Positions 7,696-16,254 are shown, counted from the first letter of the stretch. The stretch is 64,000 nucleotides of DNA from Chloroflexota bacterium (GCA_016213105.1 JACRBN010000016.1:310001-374000); one strand, 5' to 3'. The notes: generated from the letters alone by a model not told the origin. Numbers and translations are program-made.

Positions 7696-8412
7696 ATGTC
7701 TGATGCAATGCGCATGTACGTCGAGGTGGGATTCAACGTCCTGTACCTGATCGTGGTGTGGACGATGAACGGGATCATGTCGGCGCGAATGAGGGATGTG
7801 CCGCAGGAGAACCGCAAACTGGCGGGCATGTTCCGCTGGGCCTTCGTCTTGCTGGCCCTGGGTGATACAGGACACGTCGGCTTCCGCGTGCTGGCCTATG
7901 CCCTGGGAGGGCTGGAGCAGAACAGCGCCCTGCTGGGCGCGGGCGCGCTGGCCACGGCGGTGACGGTCACGTTTTTCTACGGGGTTATGCTGTATATCTG
8001 GAAGGAACGCTATCACGGGAAATTCGGCCTGCTGGAATACAGCCTGCTGGCGACCATCCCCGTGCGGCTGATCGTGATGGCCTTTCCGCAAAACGACTGG
8101 GGCGCCAGTATTCCGCCTGTCTTTTGGAGCTTGTTCCGCAACCTGTTCCTGGTTATCCTGGGCGTGGGCGTGCTGTACCTGTACCTGCGCGACTCGATCC
8201 GCGACCGCGATCGCCTCTTCCGCTGGATCGGATACTGCGTGTTGTTTTCCTACCTGTTCTACACGCCCGTTATTTTGTTCTCGCGCGACATTCCCATCAT
8301 CGGCATGCTGATGATTCCCAAGACGGTCATGTACGTGGCCATTCAATTCCTGGCCTACTTCGCTTTGTGGCCGCGGCGGGAACCCATTCCCGCATCCGCT
8401 TCTGCCGATTAA
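7696..8412 (+). CDS. multi-pass membrane protein co-transcribed with TetR gene
   Basis: 238 residues with about seven hydrophobic segments distributed over the length, short loops, a basic stretch ERYHGK between helices, and a proline-rich tail. I do not recognise the family and see no transporter signature motif. It lies 15 nt after the tetR stop with a good GGAGGG, and the pair ends at the terminator at 8421, so it is the sole other member of the unit and the likely target of the regulator. Confidence 0.7.
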   Translation: MSDAMRMYVEVGFNVLYLIVVWTMNGIMSARMRDVPQENRKLAGMFRWAFVLLALGDTGHVGFRVLAYALGGLEQNSALLGAGALATAVTVTFFYGVMLYIWKERYHGKFGLLEYSLLATIPVRLIVMAFPQNDWGASIPPVFWSLFRNLFLVILGVGVLYLYLRDSIRDRDRLFRWIGYCVLFSYLFYTPVILFSRDIPIIGMLMIPKTVMYVAIQFLAYFALWPRREPIPASASAD

Positions 8413-8420
8413 TGAAAACA

Positions 8421-8450
8421 AAATCTCCCGCCTGCAACGGGAGATTTTGT
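8421..8450 (+). terminator. terminator after the TetR unit
   Basis: AAATCTCCCG (8421-8430) pairs with CGGGAGATTT (8438-8447), followed by TTGT. The preceding A-run makes it usable on both strands. Confidence 0.8.
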
Positions 8451-8663
8451 TGGGGGAGGAGTCTCACTACATGACAACAACAGTGAGTTGCGTCATTTAT
8501 ATCCCCGGCCAGGCATCCCTGACATGGGATATTAGTCACATCCATCAGGTGCGCATCCCGCCTCCATGACGGGAACAGGCCCGAGACAAATGGGGCAGGA
8601 ATCCCCAAAATGGGCGTGCTATAATTTTCAGCAGCAGTCACCATCCACAGGAGCAGCATCCAC

Positions 8664-9458
8664 ATGAAAATCTACCGCTACTGGAAAATCGAAACGCGCA
8701 GGATCGACATCGAAGGGGAATCCAAAGAGATCAAGGTTTACGGCGGGTCGAACCTGTCGCTGGAGGATGCCTCGCGCAATGCGCTGGAGAAGATCGAGAA
8801 GATCGGCAGGAAGATCGCGGGGGAGCGGCGCGTCTTCGACGATTACGAGGCGGAGATCCGCGAGGAGGTGCTGGAGGAAATCCGCTCCGACGCGGTCATC
8901 ACCCGCAACCGCTACGGGGCCAGTGTGCTGAACGTGGAGCGGCTGTTGATCATGGACATCGACAGTCCCAAACTCTCCTTTTTCGACCTGCTCAAACGGC
9001 GTAATGGGGATCAGGATAAGGACAAAATCTACGAGATGGTGCGCAAACTGGCGGCAAAATACGGGAACCTGGCCTTCCGCATATACGAGACATCCCAGGG
9101 AGCCAGGGTGATCGTGCTGGGCAGGGAATTCGACCCGCGCGACCCCGCCACTGCCAGGATGATGAAGGAATTCAACTGCGACCCGCTCTACACGCTGTTG
9201 TGCGCGAAGCAGGCCTGTTTCCGCGCCAGGCTGACGCCCAAGCCGCGGCGCATGAAGCTGCGCGGCCGCAAGTTCGTTTTTCCGCGCGAGGGGAATGACG
9301 CTGAGACTCAGCAGTGGCTGGACGAGTACGCCCGCGAAAGCCGTCGCTTCAGCGTGTGCAAATTCATCGAGCAAGTGGGCGCCAATACCTTGTCCGATAA
9401 CGTAGTGCGCCTGCACGATGAAATGACGGGGGCGCATACCCCTCTGCCCCTGGCGTAG
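8664..9458 (+). CDS. conserved hypothetical protein, possibly primase-polymerase-like
   Basis: 264 residues, soluble. A charged N-terminal region (1-75) is followed by VERLLIMDIDSP with an hhhDhD pattern at about residue 95, then YETSQGARVIV and FDPRDPATARMM, then RARLTPKPRRM. The DhD pair followed by a Ser/Thr-Gly-x-Arg strand recalls the archaeo-eukaryotic primase superfamily, in which motif II normally carries His. That is a tentative structural analogy, not a family assignment. SD AGGAG lies 12 nt upstream. It is a single gene; upstream, TATAAT near 8627 could be its promoter. Confidence 0.6.
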   Translation: MKIYRYWKIETRRIDIEGESKEIKVYGGSNLSLEDASRNALEKIEKIGRKIAGERRVFDDYEAEIREEVLEEIRSDAVITRNRYGASVLNVERLLIMDIDSPKLSFFDLLKRRNGDQDKDKIYEMVRKLAAKYGNLAFRIYETSQGARVIVLGREFDPRDPATARMMKEFNCDPLYTLLCAKQACFRARLTPKPRRMKLRGRKFVFPREGNDAETQQWLDEYARESRRFSVCKFIEQVGANTLSDNVVRLHDEMTGAHTPLPLA

Positions 9459-9471
9459 TATCGTTACCAAT

Positions 9472-9520
9472 GTAGCGCAATTTGCTAAATTGCGCCTGGC
9501 AAATTGGAAATTTGCCCTAC
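9472..9520. repeat. paired AT-rich hairpins
   Basis: Two adjacent stems, GCGCAATTT-GCT-AAATTGCGC at 9475-9495 and GGCAAATT with AATTTGCC at 9498-9516, framed by GTAG and CTAC. This double-palindrome layout is typical of REP/BIME intergenic repeats. Confidence 0.6.
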
Positions 9521-9549
9521 AGATTTAACTTGTCACTCCAGGAGCCAAC

Positions 9550-9879
9550 ATGGAAATGAAAAACATCCCCTTCGGCATCACGGACTGGTCGCAGGTTGAG
9601 CCATGCGAACACGCAGGCGAGACGGGCATGGCTCTTTGGCGCACGCGGCAGTTCGACCAGATCCGCGTGCGCATGGTGGAATACAGCGCAGGCTATCTGG
9701 CCGATCACTGGTGCAAAAAGGGACACATCCTGCTGTGCCTGGAGGGCGAACTGCATACCGAGCTGGCCGACGGGCGCACCTTCACCCTGACCCCTGGCGT
9801 GAGCTACCAGGTGGCCGACGACGCCGAACCGCACCGTTCGTACACCTCCACGGGTGTGAAGCTCTTCATTGTCGATTGA
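9550..9879 (+). CDS. DHCW-type cupin protein
   Basis: Single-domain cupin of 109 residues. The segment YLADHWCKKGHILLCLEGEL at about 53-72 holds the DHWC motif and the first metal-binding cluster (His, Cys, His, Glu), and LTPGVSYQVAD supplies the second cupin box. These proteins are small beta-barrels with a bound metal, and no general reaction is established for them. GGAG precedes the ATG by 8 nt. The gene stands alone between a hairpin repeat and the next gene. Confidence 0.8.
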   Translation: MEMKNIPFGITDWSQVEPCEHAGETGMALWRTRQFDQIRVRMVEYSAGYLADHWCKKGHILLCLEGELHTELADGRTFTLTPGVSYQVADDAEPHRSYTSTGVKLFIVD

Positions 9880-9951
9880 TTCCGCCGATCCTGCGGGCGG
9901 CGGGGAGGTATAATTCCCCGTACGGCAGTTCAGGAATGTCTGGAGGAACAC

Positions 9952-10395
9952 ATGGATAGCAACACAGGCTTGTTTTTCGTCCTTGGCGGTTTCGCCATTG
10001 TGGTCATGGTCGTGGCGTTGGGCTGGTTGTTTATGCGCGCCAATCGGGTCAACCTGACCGGGACAAAGGAGGGCGAAAAGCCCGAGTGGATGCGCTCCAC
10101 CCCGCCCAGTGAGACGCTGGCTGCCACCAAGGCGGACGGCGAGGGCATCACCCTGTTTGACGAAGACTCGGGGGAAAAGCTGGCCGCACCCTTTGCCGAG
10201 CAGATCGAGGACATCGTTCTGAACCTGATGGAGGCCGATCCCCAGTTGAAAAAACACAAACTGGATTTTGGCACCGCCCCCGACGGCGGGCTGGAGATCT
10301 GGGTGGACGGCAAAAGCTACCGCGCGATCCAGGACATCCCCGAGGAACCCATCCGCGCGGCCATCCAGAAGGCCATCGACATCTACAACAAGTAA
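9952..10395 (+). CDS. single-pass membrane protein with charged cytosolic domain
   Basis: 147 residues: a hydrophobic segment at 7-28 (LFFVLGGFAIVVMVVALGW), a short polar linker, and a hydrophilic C-terminal domain of about 95 residues ending in helices. No recognised domain. GGAGG at 9942 supports the start. It is followed after 3 nt by the VOC gene at 10399, which in turn overlaps the DUF1697 gene, so the three are probably one transcript. Confidence 0.7.
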   Translation: MDSNTGLFFVLGGFAIVVMVVALGWLFMRANRVNLTGTKEGEKPEWMRSTPPSETLAATKADGEGITLFDEDSGEKLAAPFAEQIEDIVLNLMEADPQLKKHKLDFGTAPDGGLEIWVDGKSYRAIQDIPEEPIRAAIQKAIDIYNK

Positions 10396-10398
10396 CGG

Positions 10399-10791
10399 AT
10401 GATGCGCGCCATCGCCAGCGTCACCTATCTCGTCCGCGACTACGATGAGGCCATCCGCTTCTTCACCGAGTCGCTTGGCTTCGAGCTGGTGGAGGATACC
10501 CGCTTGAGCGAGTCCAAACGCTGGGTGCGGGTCGCTCCGCGCGATGCTGGGACCTGCCTGCTGCTGGCTGTGGCAGACAAGCCCGAACAGGTCAGCCGCA
10601 TCGGCAGCCAGACGGGCGGGCGCGTGGCCTTCTTCCTGCATACCGACGATTTCTGGCGCGACCAGGCCGCCATGCAAGCCAAAGGGGTGAAATTCCGCGA
10701 GACCCCACGCGAGGAACCGTACGGCACCGTGGCCGTCTTCGAGGATTTATACGGCAACCTGTGGGACCTGCTGGAACTGAAGACCCCATGA
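10399..10791 (+). CDS. VOC/glyoxalase-fold protein
   Basis: 130 residues with the two beta-alpha-beta-beta-beta modules of the vicinal oxygen chelate family: VTYLVRDYDEAIRFFTESLG at the N terminus and VAVFEDLYGNLWDLLEL at the C terminus. The Glu of the last motif is a possible metal ligand. Members include glyoxalases, resistance proteins and dioxygenases; nothing here picks one. Two adjacent ATG codons at 10399 and 10402 are both possible starts. The stop is overlapped by the next start. Confidence 0.85.
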   Translation: MMRAIASVTYLVRDYDEAIRFFTESLGFELVEDTRLSESKRWVRVAPRDAGTCLLLAVADKPEQVSRIGSQTGGRVAFFLHTDDFWRDQAAMQAKGVKFRETPREEPYGTVAVFEDLYGNLWDLLELKTP

Positions 10792-11312
10792 ACACAAAAT
10801 ACGTGGCCTTTCTGCGCGCCATTAACGTCGGCGGGACGAAGATCATCAAGATGGATGCCCTGCGGCGCATGTTCGAATCGCTGGGATGCGCAAATGTCGC
10901 CACCTACATCCAAAGCGGGAACGTGATCTTCGAAACGGAATCAACCTCCAGCCTCGGAAAGCAGATCGAGCATCAGATCCAAAAAACCTTTGGCTTCGAG
11001 GTCGAGGTCTTTCTGCGCAGGATGGATGAGGTCAGGGTCATCGTGGAGACGAGTCCGTTTGGGCAAGAGGGCGAGGAGACGGTCTTCATCCACCTGCTCC
11101 ATGCCGCGCCCCAGGCCGAGTCCCGCCAGGCCTTGCTGGCCCTATCCACCGCAACGGATAGTTTCGCCGTGCAGGGCCGCGAAGTCTACTGGCTGCGGCG
11201 CGACCGCGCGAAATCCCCCTTCGACAACAACAGGATCGAAAAGGCGCTGGGCCTGTCTGCCACGGCGCGCAATTTGAATACGCTGACGAAGATCGTCGAG
11301 AAATACGGATAA
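10788..11312 (+). CDS. DUF1697 family protein
   Basis: 174 residues matching the DUF1697 pattern from the first line: MNTKYVAFLRAINVGG, then YIQSGNVIFE, the middle FGFEVEVFLR, and the closing ARNLNTLTKI. The family is widespread in bacteria and has an alpha/beta fold with no known reaction. It begins at the ATG overlapping the end of the VOC gene by 4 nt, a clear sign of translational coupling. It is complete. Confidence 0.9.
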   Translation: MNTKYVAFLRAINVGGTKIIKMDALRRMFESLGCANVATYIQSGNVIFETESTSSLGKQIEHQIQKTFGFEVEVFLRRMDEVRVIVETSPFGQEGEETVFIHLLHAAPQAESRQALLALSTATDSFAVQGREVYWLRRDRAKSPFDNNRIEKALGLSATARNLNTLTKIVEKYG

Positions 11313-11337
11313 CACCCACACAAAAGGAGAGATCGTC

Positions 11338-11973
11338 ATGACCAGGGAATTTTTCAAAATCCGCGTCAAGAATTTGACCCTGCGCGAAGAACCGACCGTC
11401 CTGTCGAAGATCCTGGAGACCCTGCCCAGGGGCGAGGTCATCGAAAAGCTCGGCATGAACGAGAAGGGCGACTGGGTCAGAACCAAGTGGAATGGACGGG
11501 AAGGCTGGCTGTACAAGCGCTGCATGAAACAGGATGAAACTCCCTGGCTGGCTGTGGCGCGCAGGGAATTGGGTGTTCAGGAAATCCCCGGCGCCGCGGA
11601 TAATCCGCGTGTGGTCGAATACCTGCACGCCACGAACAACCTGGATGAAGCGACCCGCTCGAACGATGAAACAGCCTGGTGCTCGGCCTTCGTCAACTGG
11701 TGCATGCAGCAGGTCGGCATCGAGGGCACGAAACACGCGCTGGCCCGTATCTGGCAGGGCTGGGGTCGTCACATCGACGAGCCCTACGTCGGCTGCATCG
11801 CCGTTTTTAAGCGCGAGGGGGGATTCGGCCACGTCGGCTTCTACCTGGGCGAGACCGCCACCAAAATTCTCCTGCTGGGTGGGAACCAGATGGATCCCGA
11901 CACAGGCATCTACCAGGTCAGCGAGAAGGAATACCCCAAGGCGGATCTTCTGGAATATCGGTCGCTGGCATAA
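11338..11973 (+). CDS. SH3-domain protein with TIGR02594/CHAP-like cysteine peptidase domain
   Basis: 211 residues. A bacterial SH3 domain at about 5-60 (VKNLTLREEPTVLSKILETL, ending GREGWLYKR) is joined to a Cys peptidase/amidase-like domain with nucleophile Cys in AWCSAFVNWCM at about 119 and His in GFGHVGFYLG at about 164. Proteins of this TIGR02594 type resemble phage endolysins. No signal peptide is visible, so either it is exported by a nonclassical route or it acts inside. A strong AAAGGAGAG lies before the ATG. A terminator follows at 11987. Confidence 0.85.
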   Translation: MTREFFKIRVKNLTLREEPTVLSKILETLPRGEVIEKLGMNEKGDWVRTKWNGREGWLYKRCMKQDETPWLAVARRELGVQEIPGAADNPRVVEYLHATNNLDEATRSNDETAWCSAFVNWCMQQVGIEGTKHALARIWQGWGRHIDEPYVGCIAVFKREGGFGHVGFYLGETATKILLLGGNQMDPDTGIYQVSEKEYPKADLLEYRSLA

Positions 11974-11986
11974 ACATAACAGATTC

Positions 11987-12017
11987 AAAATCTCCCGCCA
12001 TACCGGCGGGAGATTTT
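11987..12017. terminator. terminator after the SH3-peptidase gene
   Basis: A 13-bp perfect stem, AAAATCTCCCGCC (11987-11999) and GGCGGGAGATTTT (12005-12017), with a 5-nt loop. The next gene's -10 box starts 4 nt after it. Confidence 0.85.
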
Positions 12018-12020
12018 CGT

Positions 12021-12026
12021 TATAAT
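12021..12026 (+). promoter_or_regulatory. -10 box 6 nt before the cytochrome b5-like gene
   Basis: A perfect TATAAT ends 6 nt before the ATG at 12033. There is no room for a ribosome-binding site, so this mRNA should be leaderless. Confidence 0.6.
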
Positions 12027-12032
12027 CACCCC

Positions 12033-12284
12033 ATGCTCATCCCCGACCGCATCATCACCCAAATGGAACTGCGCCGCAACACGGGCGAACGCGGTTCGCG
12101 CATGTGGATCGCCCGCGACGGCATTGTCTACGATGTGACCGATTGTCCCAAGTGGCGCACGGGCCTGCACGAGAACCTGCACTTCGCAGGCCAGGACCTG
12201 ACCGACGAACTGCCCGAAGCCCCGCACAAGGACGAGGTCTTCAAGCACGACTGCATAAAAATAGTTGGCAGGTTGCAGGTTTGA
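12033..12284 (+). CDS. cytochrome b5-like haem/steroid-binding domain protein
   Basis: An 83-residue single-domain protein. The core IVYDVTDCPKWRTGLH followed by FAGQDLTDELPEAPH is the pattern of predicted cytochrome b5-like haem/steroid binding proteins in bacteria; two His (about 45 and 65) are candidate axial ligands. It is soluble and has no signal peptide. The leaderless start is supported by TATAAT immediately upstream. The GH13 gene begins 65 nt after its stop. The partner redox protein is unknown. Confidence 0.82.
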   Translation: MLIPDRIITQMELRRNTGERGSRMWIARDGIVYDVTDCPKWRTGLHENLHFAGQDLTDELPEAPHKDEVFKHDCIKIVGRLQV

Positions 12285-12348
12285 AAATATAACCTGCCTA
12301 CCTGTTCCCTTTCAAACTCCAAACCATCGACAAGGATTTCACTCGACC

Positions 12349-14094
12349 ATGACCAATCTCAAATGGTGGCAGACCGCCCTCTTCTATCAAATCTATCCGC
12401 GCTCCTTCGCCGACGGGAACGGCGACGGAATCGGCGATTTCATCGGTATGACCGCGAAACTCGATTACCTCAAGGATCTGGGCGTGGACGCCATCTGGCT
12501 TTCGCCGCACTTCCCCTCCCCCAACTGGGACTGGGGCTATGACGTCAGCGATTACTGCAACGTCGCGCCCGAGTACGGCACGCTGGACGACTTCAAGCTC
12601 TTCCTCGACGAGACCCACCAGCGCGGGATGCGCCTGATCCTCGACCTGGTGCTGAATCACACCTCGAATGAGCACGCCTGGTTCCTCGAATCCAAGTCCA
12701 GCCGCGACAACCCCAAGGCCGACTGGTACGTGTGGGCCGACACTCCGCCCAACAACTGGCAATCCTGCTTCGACGGCTCCGCCTGGACCTACGTCCCCGA
12801 GCGCGGCCAGTACTACTATCACTACTTCATGAAGCAGCAGCCCGACCTGAACTGGCGCAATCCCCAGGTCAAACAGGCCATGTGGGATGCCGTCCGCTTC
12901 TGGCTGGACCTGGGCGTGGACGGCTTCCGCCTCGACGCGCTGGGCACCATCTACGAGGACCCCGACCTGACTCCGCACGATGTGCCGCTGACCATGGTCG
13001 AGTTGCGCCGCCTGAGCGACACCGCCAAAACCCCCGCCGAGACCAGGCTCAGGGACAAGTATTGGCGCGACATGTTCAAGCATCAATGGGGCGGCCCGGG
13101 CCTGCACGATCTGATGAAGGAACTGCGCGCGATCCTCGACGAATACGAGGGCGACCGCATGTTGGTCGGCGAGGATGATGACATCGCCTACATGGGCGAC
13201 GGGAACGATGAACTGCAGTTGGTCTTCAACTTCCCGCTGATGCGCACCAGGCAGATCACCCCCCCGCACATCCGCAAGAACCAAAAGGAACGCCTGTCCC
13301 AACTGGATGCGCTGCCCGTGCGCGGCTGGCCGTGCAACACGCTCGGCAACCACGACTGCTCCCGCCTCCACACCGCCTTTGGCGACCGCATCCACGATGC
13401 GGAACTGGCCCGCCTGAACGCCGCCCTGGTGTTGACCCTGCGCGGCACCCCGTTCTTCTACAACGGCGAGGAGATCGGCATGACCGACCTGCTCATCACC
13501 GACCCGTCCAAACTGCGCGACACGATGGCCACCTGGTATTACGACCAGGCCGTCAACGAACTGAGCGTCGATGCCGCCGAGGCAGCGGATCACGCCGCGC
13601 GCATGACCCGCGACAAGAACCGCACCCCCATGCAGTGGTCGGCCGCGCCCAATGGCGGATTCTCCCCGCTCAACGTGGAGACCTGGCTGCCCGTCCATCC
13701 CAACCATGCCGAGGGCATCAACGTCAAGGATCAAAAGGACAACCCCGCCTCCCTGCTCAATTATTACAAGCGCCTGATTCACGTCCGCAAGTCCACCCCC
13801 GCGCTGGTCGAGGGCGAGTACACGCCGCTGGCGGTGCGTTCGCAGGAGTATTTCGCCTTCCTGCGGACACTCGGCCCTTCGACTGCGCCGCTCCACGGCT
13901 CCGCTCAGGGCGGACAAACCGTGCTGGTGGTGTTGAACTACTCGGACCAGCGCCAGGCGATGAAACTCAAGGTGTCAGGCTTCAAGACCGCGCGGGTGTT
14001 GTTCTCGTCGTCAGGGCGCAGCAAAGCCGACGAAGCGCTGGCCAGCCTGACGGTCGGGGCCTTCGAGGTGTTGATCGCCGAACTCAAGCCGTGA
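12349..14094 (+). CDS. GH13 alpha-glucosidase-type glycoside hydrolase
   Basis: 581 residues, intracellular (no signal peptide). The (beta/alpha)8 motifs are present: region I DLVLNH near 99, nucleophile Asp196 in GFRLDAL, acid/base Glu275 in LVGEDDD, and stabiliser Asp336 in LGNHDCS. Overall order and length fit alpha-glucosidase or oligo-1,6-glucosidase relatives that hydrolyse short alpha-glucosides. In the C-terminal beta domain, residues about 509-523 are an in-frame insert encoded by a dispersed repeat. The stop overlaps the next gene's GTG. Exact substrate is not decided by sequence. Confidence 0.92.
   Translation: MTNLKWWQTALFYQIYPRSFADGNGDGIGDFIGMTAKLDYLKDLGVDAIWLSPHFPSPNWDWGYDVSDYCNVAPEYGTLDDFKLFLDETHQRGMRLILDLVLNHTSNEHAWFLESKSSRDNPKADWYVWADTPPNNWQSCFDGSAWTYVPERGQYYYHYFMKQQPDLNWRNPQVKQAMWDAVRFWLDLGVDGFRLDALGTIYEDPDLTPHDVPLTMVELRRLSDTAKTPAETRLRDKYWRDMFKHQWGGPGLHDLMKELRAILDEYEGDRMLVGEDDDIAYMGDGNDELQLVFNFPLMRTRQITPPHIRKNQKERLSQLDALPVRGWPCNTLGNHDCSRLHTAFGDRIHDAELARLNAALVLTLRGTPFFYNGEEIGMTDLLITDPSKLRDTMATWYYDQAVNELSVDAAEAADHAARMTRDKNRTPMQWSAAPNGGFSPLNVETWLPVHPNHAEGINVKDQKDNPASLLNYYKRLIHVRKSTPALVEGEYTPLAVRSQEYFAFLRTLGPSTAPLHGSAQGGQTVLVVLNYSDQRQAMKLKVSGFKTARVLFSSSGRSKADEALASLTVGAFEVLIAELKP
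13873..13915. repeat. dispersed repeat inserted in the GH13 coding sequence
   Basis: GGCCCTTCGACTGCGCC, then CGGCTCCGCTC and AGGGCGGAC match, in reverse complement, blocks of the intergenic repeat at 55098-55172. The reading frame is kept and adds about 15 residues (GPSTAPLHGSAQGGQ) before the TVLVVLNYS strand. Confidence 0.7.
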
Positions 14095-14318
14095 CCCAAT
14101 CCAAATCCCAGTTCGTCACCCTGTGCGGACGCATCTTTCACGATACCGATCCGACCTATTTCCCGCGCACCGCATATCGCGGGCGGACGATCTACTTTTG
14201 CACTGAGTCCTGTCTGGGCGCCTTCCTTGCCAACCCCGAGGCGTTCTACAAGGCGCATCGTAACTCGGATAAAAACAAAGACAAGCTGAAACATGACAAA
14301 CTTGAACCTGTGGAATGA
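14091..14318 (+). CDS. YHS-domain protein
   Basis: 75 residues starting at a GTG whose last bases form the stop codon of the GH13 gene. The YHS core runs from LCGRIFHDTD to YFCTESCLGAFLANPEAFY, with Cys in the CGR and C-x3-C positions that bind metal in related proteins. The domain occurs in heavy-metal ATPases and sensors; alone it is presumed to be a small metal-binding protein. A Lys-rich tail follows. It overlaps the next gene by 26 nt. Confidence 0.8.
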   Translation: MTQSKSQFVTLCGRIFHDTDPTYFPRTAYRGRTIYFCTESCLGAFLANPEAFYKAHRNSDKNKDKLKHDKLEPVE

Positions 14319-14937
14319 AGGCGATACCGTGGTCCTGCGCGGCGTATACGAGGAACGCCCCGTCTACGTGCAATCGGCGCGGGTGGTGAAGGACACCCCC
14401 GAAGAAACTGCCCTGCTGGTCTGGCCGGGCGCGGAGTGCATGGTGCCCAATGGCTACCTGAACCATGCGCACAGCGCCGCCTGGGACCGCTGGCAGGAGA
14501 CGATGTCCAACACCCTGGATCTGCAGCCATTCACCTGGCATACCAACCGCTTCCTGATCCTGCTGGAGCCGGAGAAATTCTATTCGACCATCTACGTCTG
14601 GAAGGCTGACACGAATCGCTTCGACTGTTACTACGTCAACTTCCAACTGCCCCTCCGCCGCACGCGCCTGGGCTTCGACACGCTCGACCTCGACCTGGAC
14701 ATCGTCATCCAGCCAGACTACACCTGGAAATGGAAGGACGTGGATGAGTACCAGCGCGCCATCCAACTGGGCGGCATCCGCCCCGAGTGGGCGGCCTCGG
14801 TCGAACGCGCGCGCTTCGAAATCTCCAGACGCTATTCGAATCGGGTCTACCCCTTCGACGGGGCCTGGCGCCCCTGGCGGCCCGACCCCAATTGGACACC
14901 GCCCGTTCTGCCCGCAGGCTGGGATGCAATGGATTGA
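14293..14937 (+). CDS. DUF402 family protein, Ntdp-like
   Basis: 214 residues. The segment YYVNFQLPLRRTRLGFDTLD followed by DLDIVIQPD is the DUF402 core, seen in nucleoside tri- and diphosphatases such as S. aureus Ntdp and in FAU-1-like proteins; the Asp residues in LDLDLDIV are the likely metal site. The final third is Trp- and Pro-rich. It overlaps the YHS gene by 26 nt, so the GH13-YHS-DUF402 genes look like one transcript. Phosphatase activity is inferred from the family. Confidence 0.83.
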   Translation: MTNLNLWNEGDTVVLRGVYEERPVYVQSARVVKDTPEETALLVWPGAECMVPNGYLNHAHSAAWDRWQETMSNTLDLQPFTWHTNRFLILLEPEKFYSTIYVWKADTNRFDCYYVNFQLPLRRTRLGFDTLDLDLDIVIQPDYTWKWKDVDEYQRAIQLGGIRPEWAASVERARFEISRRYSNRVYPFDGAWRPWRPDPNWTPPVLPAGWDAMD

Positions 14938-14999
14938 ACAGAAAACCTTGATATTGCAGCGGCGACTTTAGTCACTTATCCCGCTTTCAGGAGACTCCC

Positions 15000-16181
15000 A
15001 TGTCCCACTCACAACCGAACGATAACGTACACCCCGTTTCCCAGGCCGAGCGCATTCACATCCTCGACATCCTGCGCGGATTTGCCGTCTTCGGCATTCT
15101 GGCAGTCAACATCGGCGGGTTTGCCACCCCGGTTTTCTTCCCTGGCTATGTCCCGCCCGAATTGGCCTGGTATGACAAATTTGCGGAAACGGTGATGCTC
15201 TTCTTTGCCGAGGGCAAGTTCTATACCATCTTCTCCTTCCTGTTTGGATTGGGATTTTCGGTCCAGATGGCGCGCGCTGAAGCGAAGGGCAGGGATGTCC
15301 GCTCGTTTTATCCGCGCCGACTGTGGGTGCTATTTGCCCTGGGCATTTTACACGCCGTCATCTTTTGGATTGGCGACATCCTGCGTCTTTACGCCCTGCT
15401 CGGTTTCGCCCTGCTGGCGTTTCGCAAACGCTCGAACAAGACCCTGTTGATCTGGTCGGGCGTGTTCCTCGCCATCGGGTTCTTCCTGCTCGTCTTCATC
15501 GGCGGTCCGCACGGCGGCGGAGAGGAAATGCCTGGCATGGATGTGATCGCGATGGCACGGCAGGCATACAACAGCAACTCGTTCCTTTCCGTGGTCATCT
15601 TCCAGGTCTTTGCCGCTTTGATTTCGTTCATGGTCATCGCCTTCACACAGGGCGGGACGGTGATGGCGCTCTTCCTGCTTGGCTTGCTGGCTGGACGGAT
15701 GAAGTTCTTCGAGCAGTTGGGTGAGCACCGCGCCTTTTTTGCGAAGGTCATTCCGCTGGGCTTGCTGGCGGGATTGGTCTTCAACGCGTTCTTTGTCTTC
15801 ACTGAAGAACCCTGGCTTGCCAGCCTGGGCTTCACCCTCGGCGCGCCCGCGCTGGCGGCGGTATATGTCAGCGGCTTGTCCCTGCTTTCGCTCAAGGAAA
15901 ATGGCGCGAAACTGCTTGCCCCCATCTCGAAGGTCGGGCGCATGGCGTTGACCAATTACGTCATGCAATCGGTGGTCTGTTCGCTTCTCTTCAATGGCTA
16001 TGGTTTCGGACTTTACGAAAAAGTCGGCGCGGCTGGACTTTGGGGCATTACCTTCGCCATTTACCTGTGCCAGATCCCGCTCAGCGGCTGGTGGCTTTCG
16101 CGCTTCCAATTCGGTCCGCTCGAATGGCTGTGGCGCTCGCTGACCTACAGGGAGCGGCAGCCCTTCCTGCTCCGTTCCTGA
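15000..16181 (+). CDS. DUF418-family membrane protein
   Basis: 393 residues with about nine to ten transmembrane segments. The N-terminal ERIHILDILRGFAVFGILAVNI and the C-terminal RMALTNYVMQSVVCSLLF with GPLEWLWRSLTY are the standard marks of the DUF418/YeiB family (related to acyltransferase-3-like membrane proteins). Function in this family is not established. AGGAG precedes the ATG by 7 nt. It appears to be a separate transcript ending in the hairpin at 16196. Confidence 0.9.
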   Translation: MSHSQPNDNVHPVSQAERIHILDILRGFAVFGILAVNIGGFATPVFFPGYVPPELAWYDKFAETVMLFFAEGKFYTIFSFLFGLGFSVQMARAEAKGRDVRSFYPRRLWVLFALGILHAVIFWIGDILRLYALLGFALLAFRKRSNKTLLIWSGVFLAIGFFLLVFIGGPHGGGEEMPGMDVIAMARQAYNSNSFLSVVIFQVFAALISFMVIAFTQGGTVMALFLLGLLAGRMKFFEQLGEHRAFFAKVIPLGLLAGLVFNAFFVFTEEPWLASLGFTLGAPALAAVYVSGLSLLSLKENGAKLLAPISKVGRMALTNYVMQSVVCSLLFNGYGFGLYEKVGAAGLWGITFAIYLCQIPLSGWWLSRFQFGPLEWLWRSLTYRERQPFLLRS

Positions 16182-16195
16182 CCCCTGTTGAAACA

Positions 16196-16230
16196 ATGAG
16201 CCATGCGTGCAAAAGCAACGCATGGCTCAT
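16196..16230. terminator. hairpin between convergent DUF418 and agmatine deiminase genes
   Basis: A 13-bp perfect stem, ATGAGCCATGCGT (16196-16208) with ACGCATGGCTCAT (16218-16230), sits between convergent genes. The T-tract is weak, so it is a probable but not classical terminator. Confidence 0.65.
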
Positions 16231-16254
16231 ATAAATTCCAGATCCTGACACGAA

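Noticed and set aside
12298-13917. 539-codon minus-strand frame opposite the GH13 gene
   Set aside because: It lacks any recognisable domain and has skewed composition (Val/Gly/His-rich), as expected for the antisense of a GC-rich gene. GH13 motifs on the plus strand are unambiguous.
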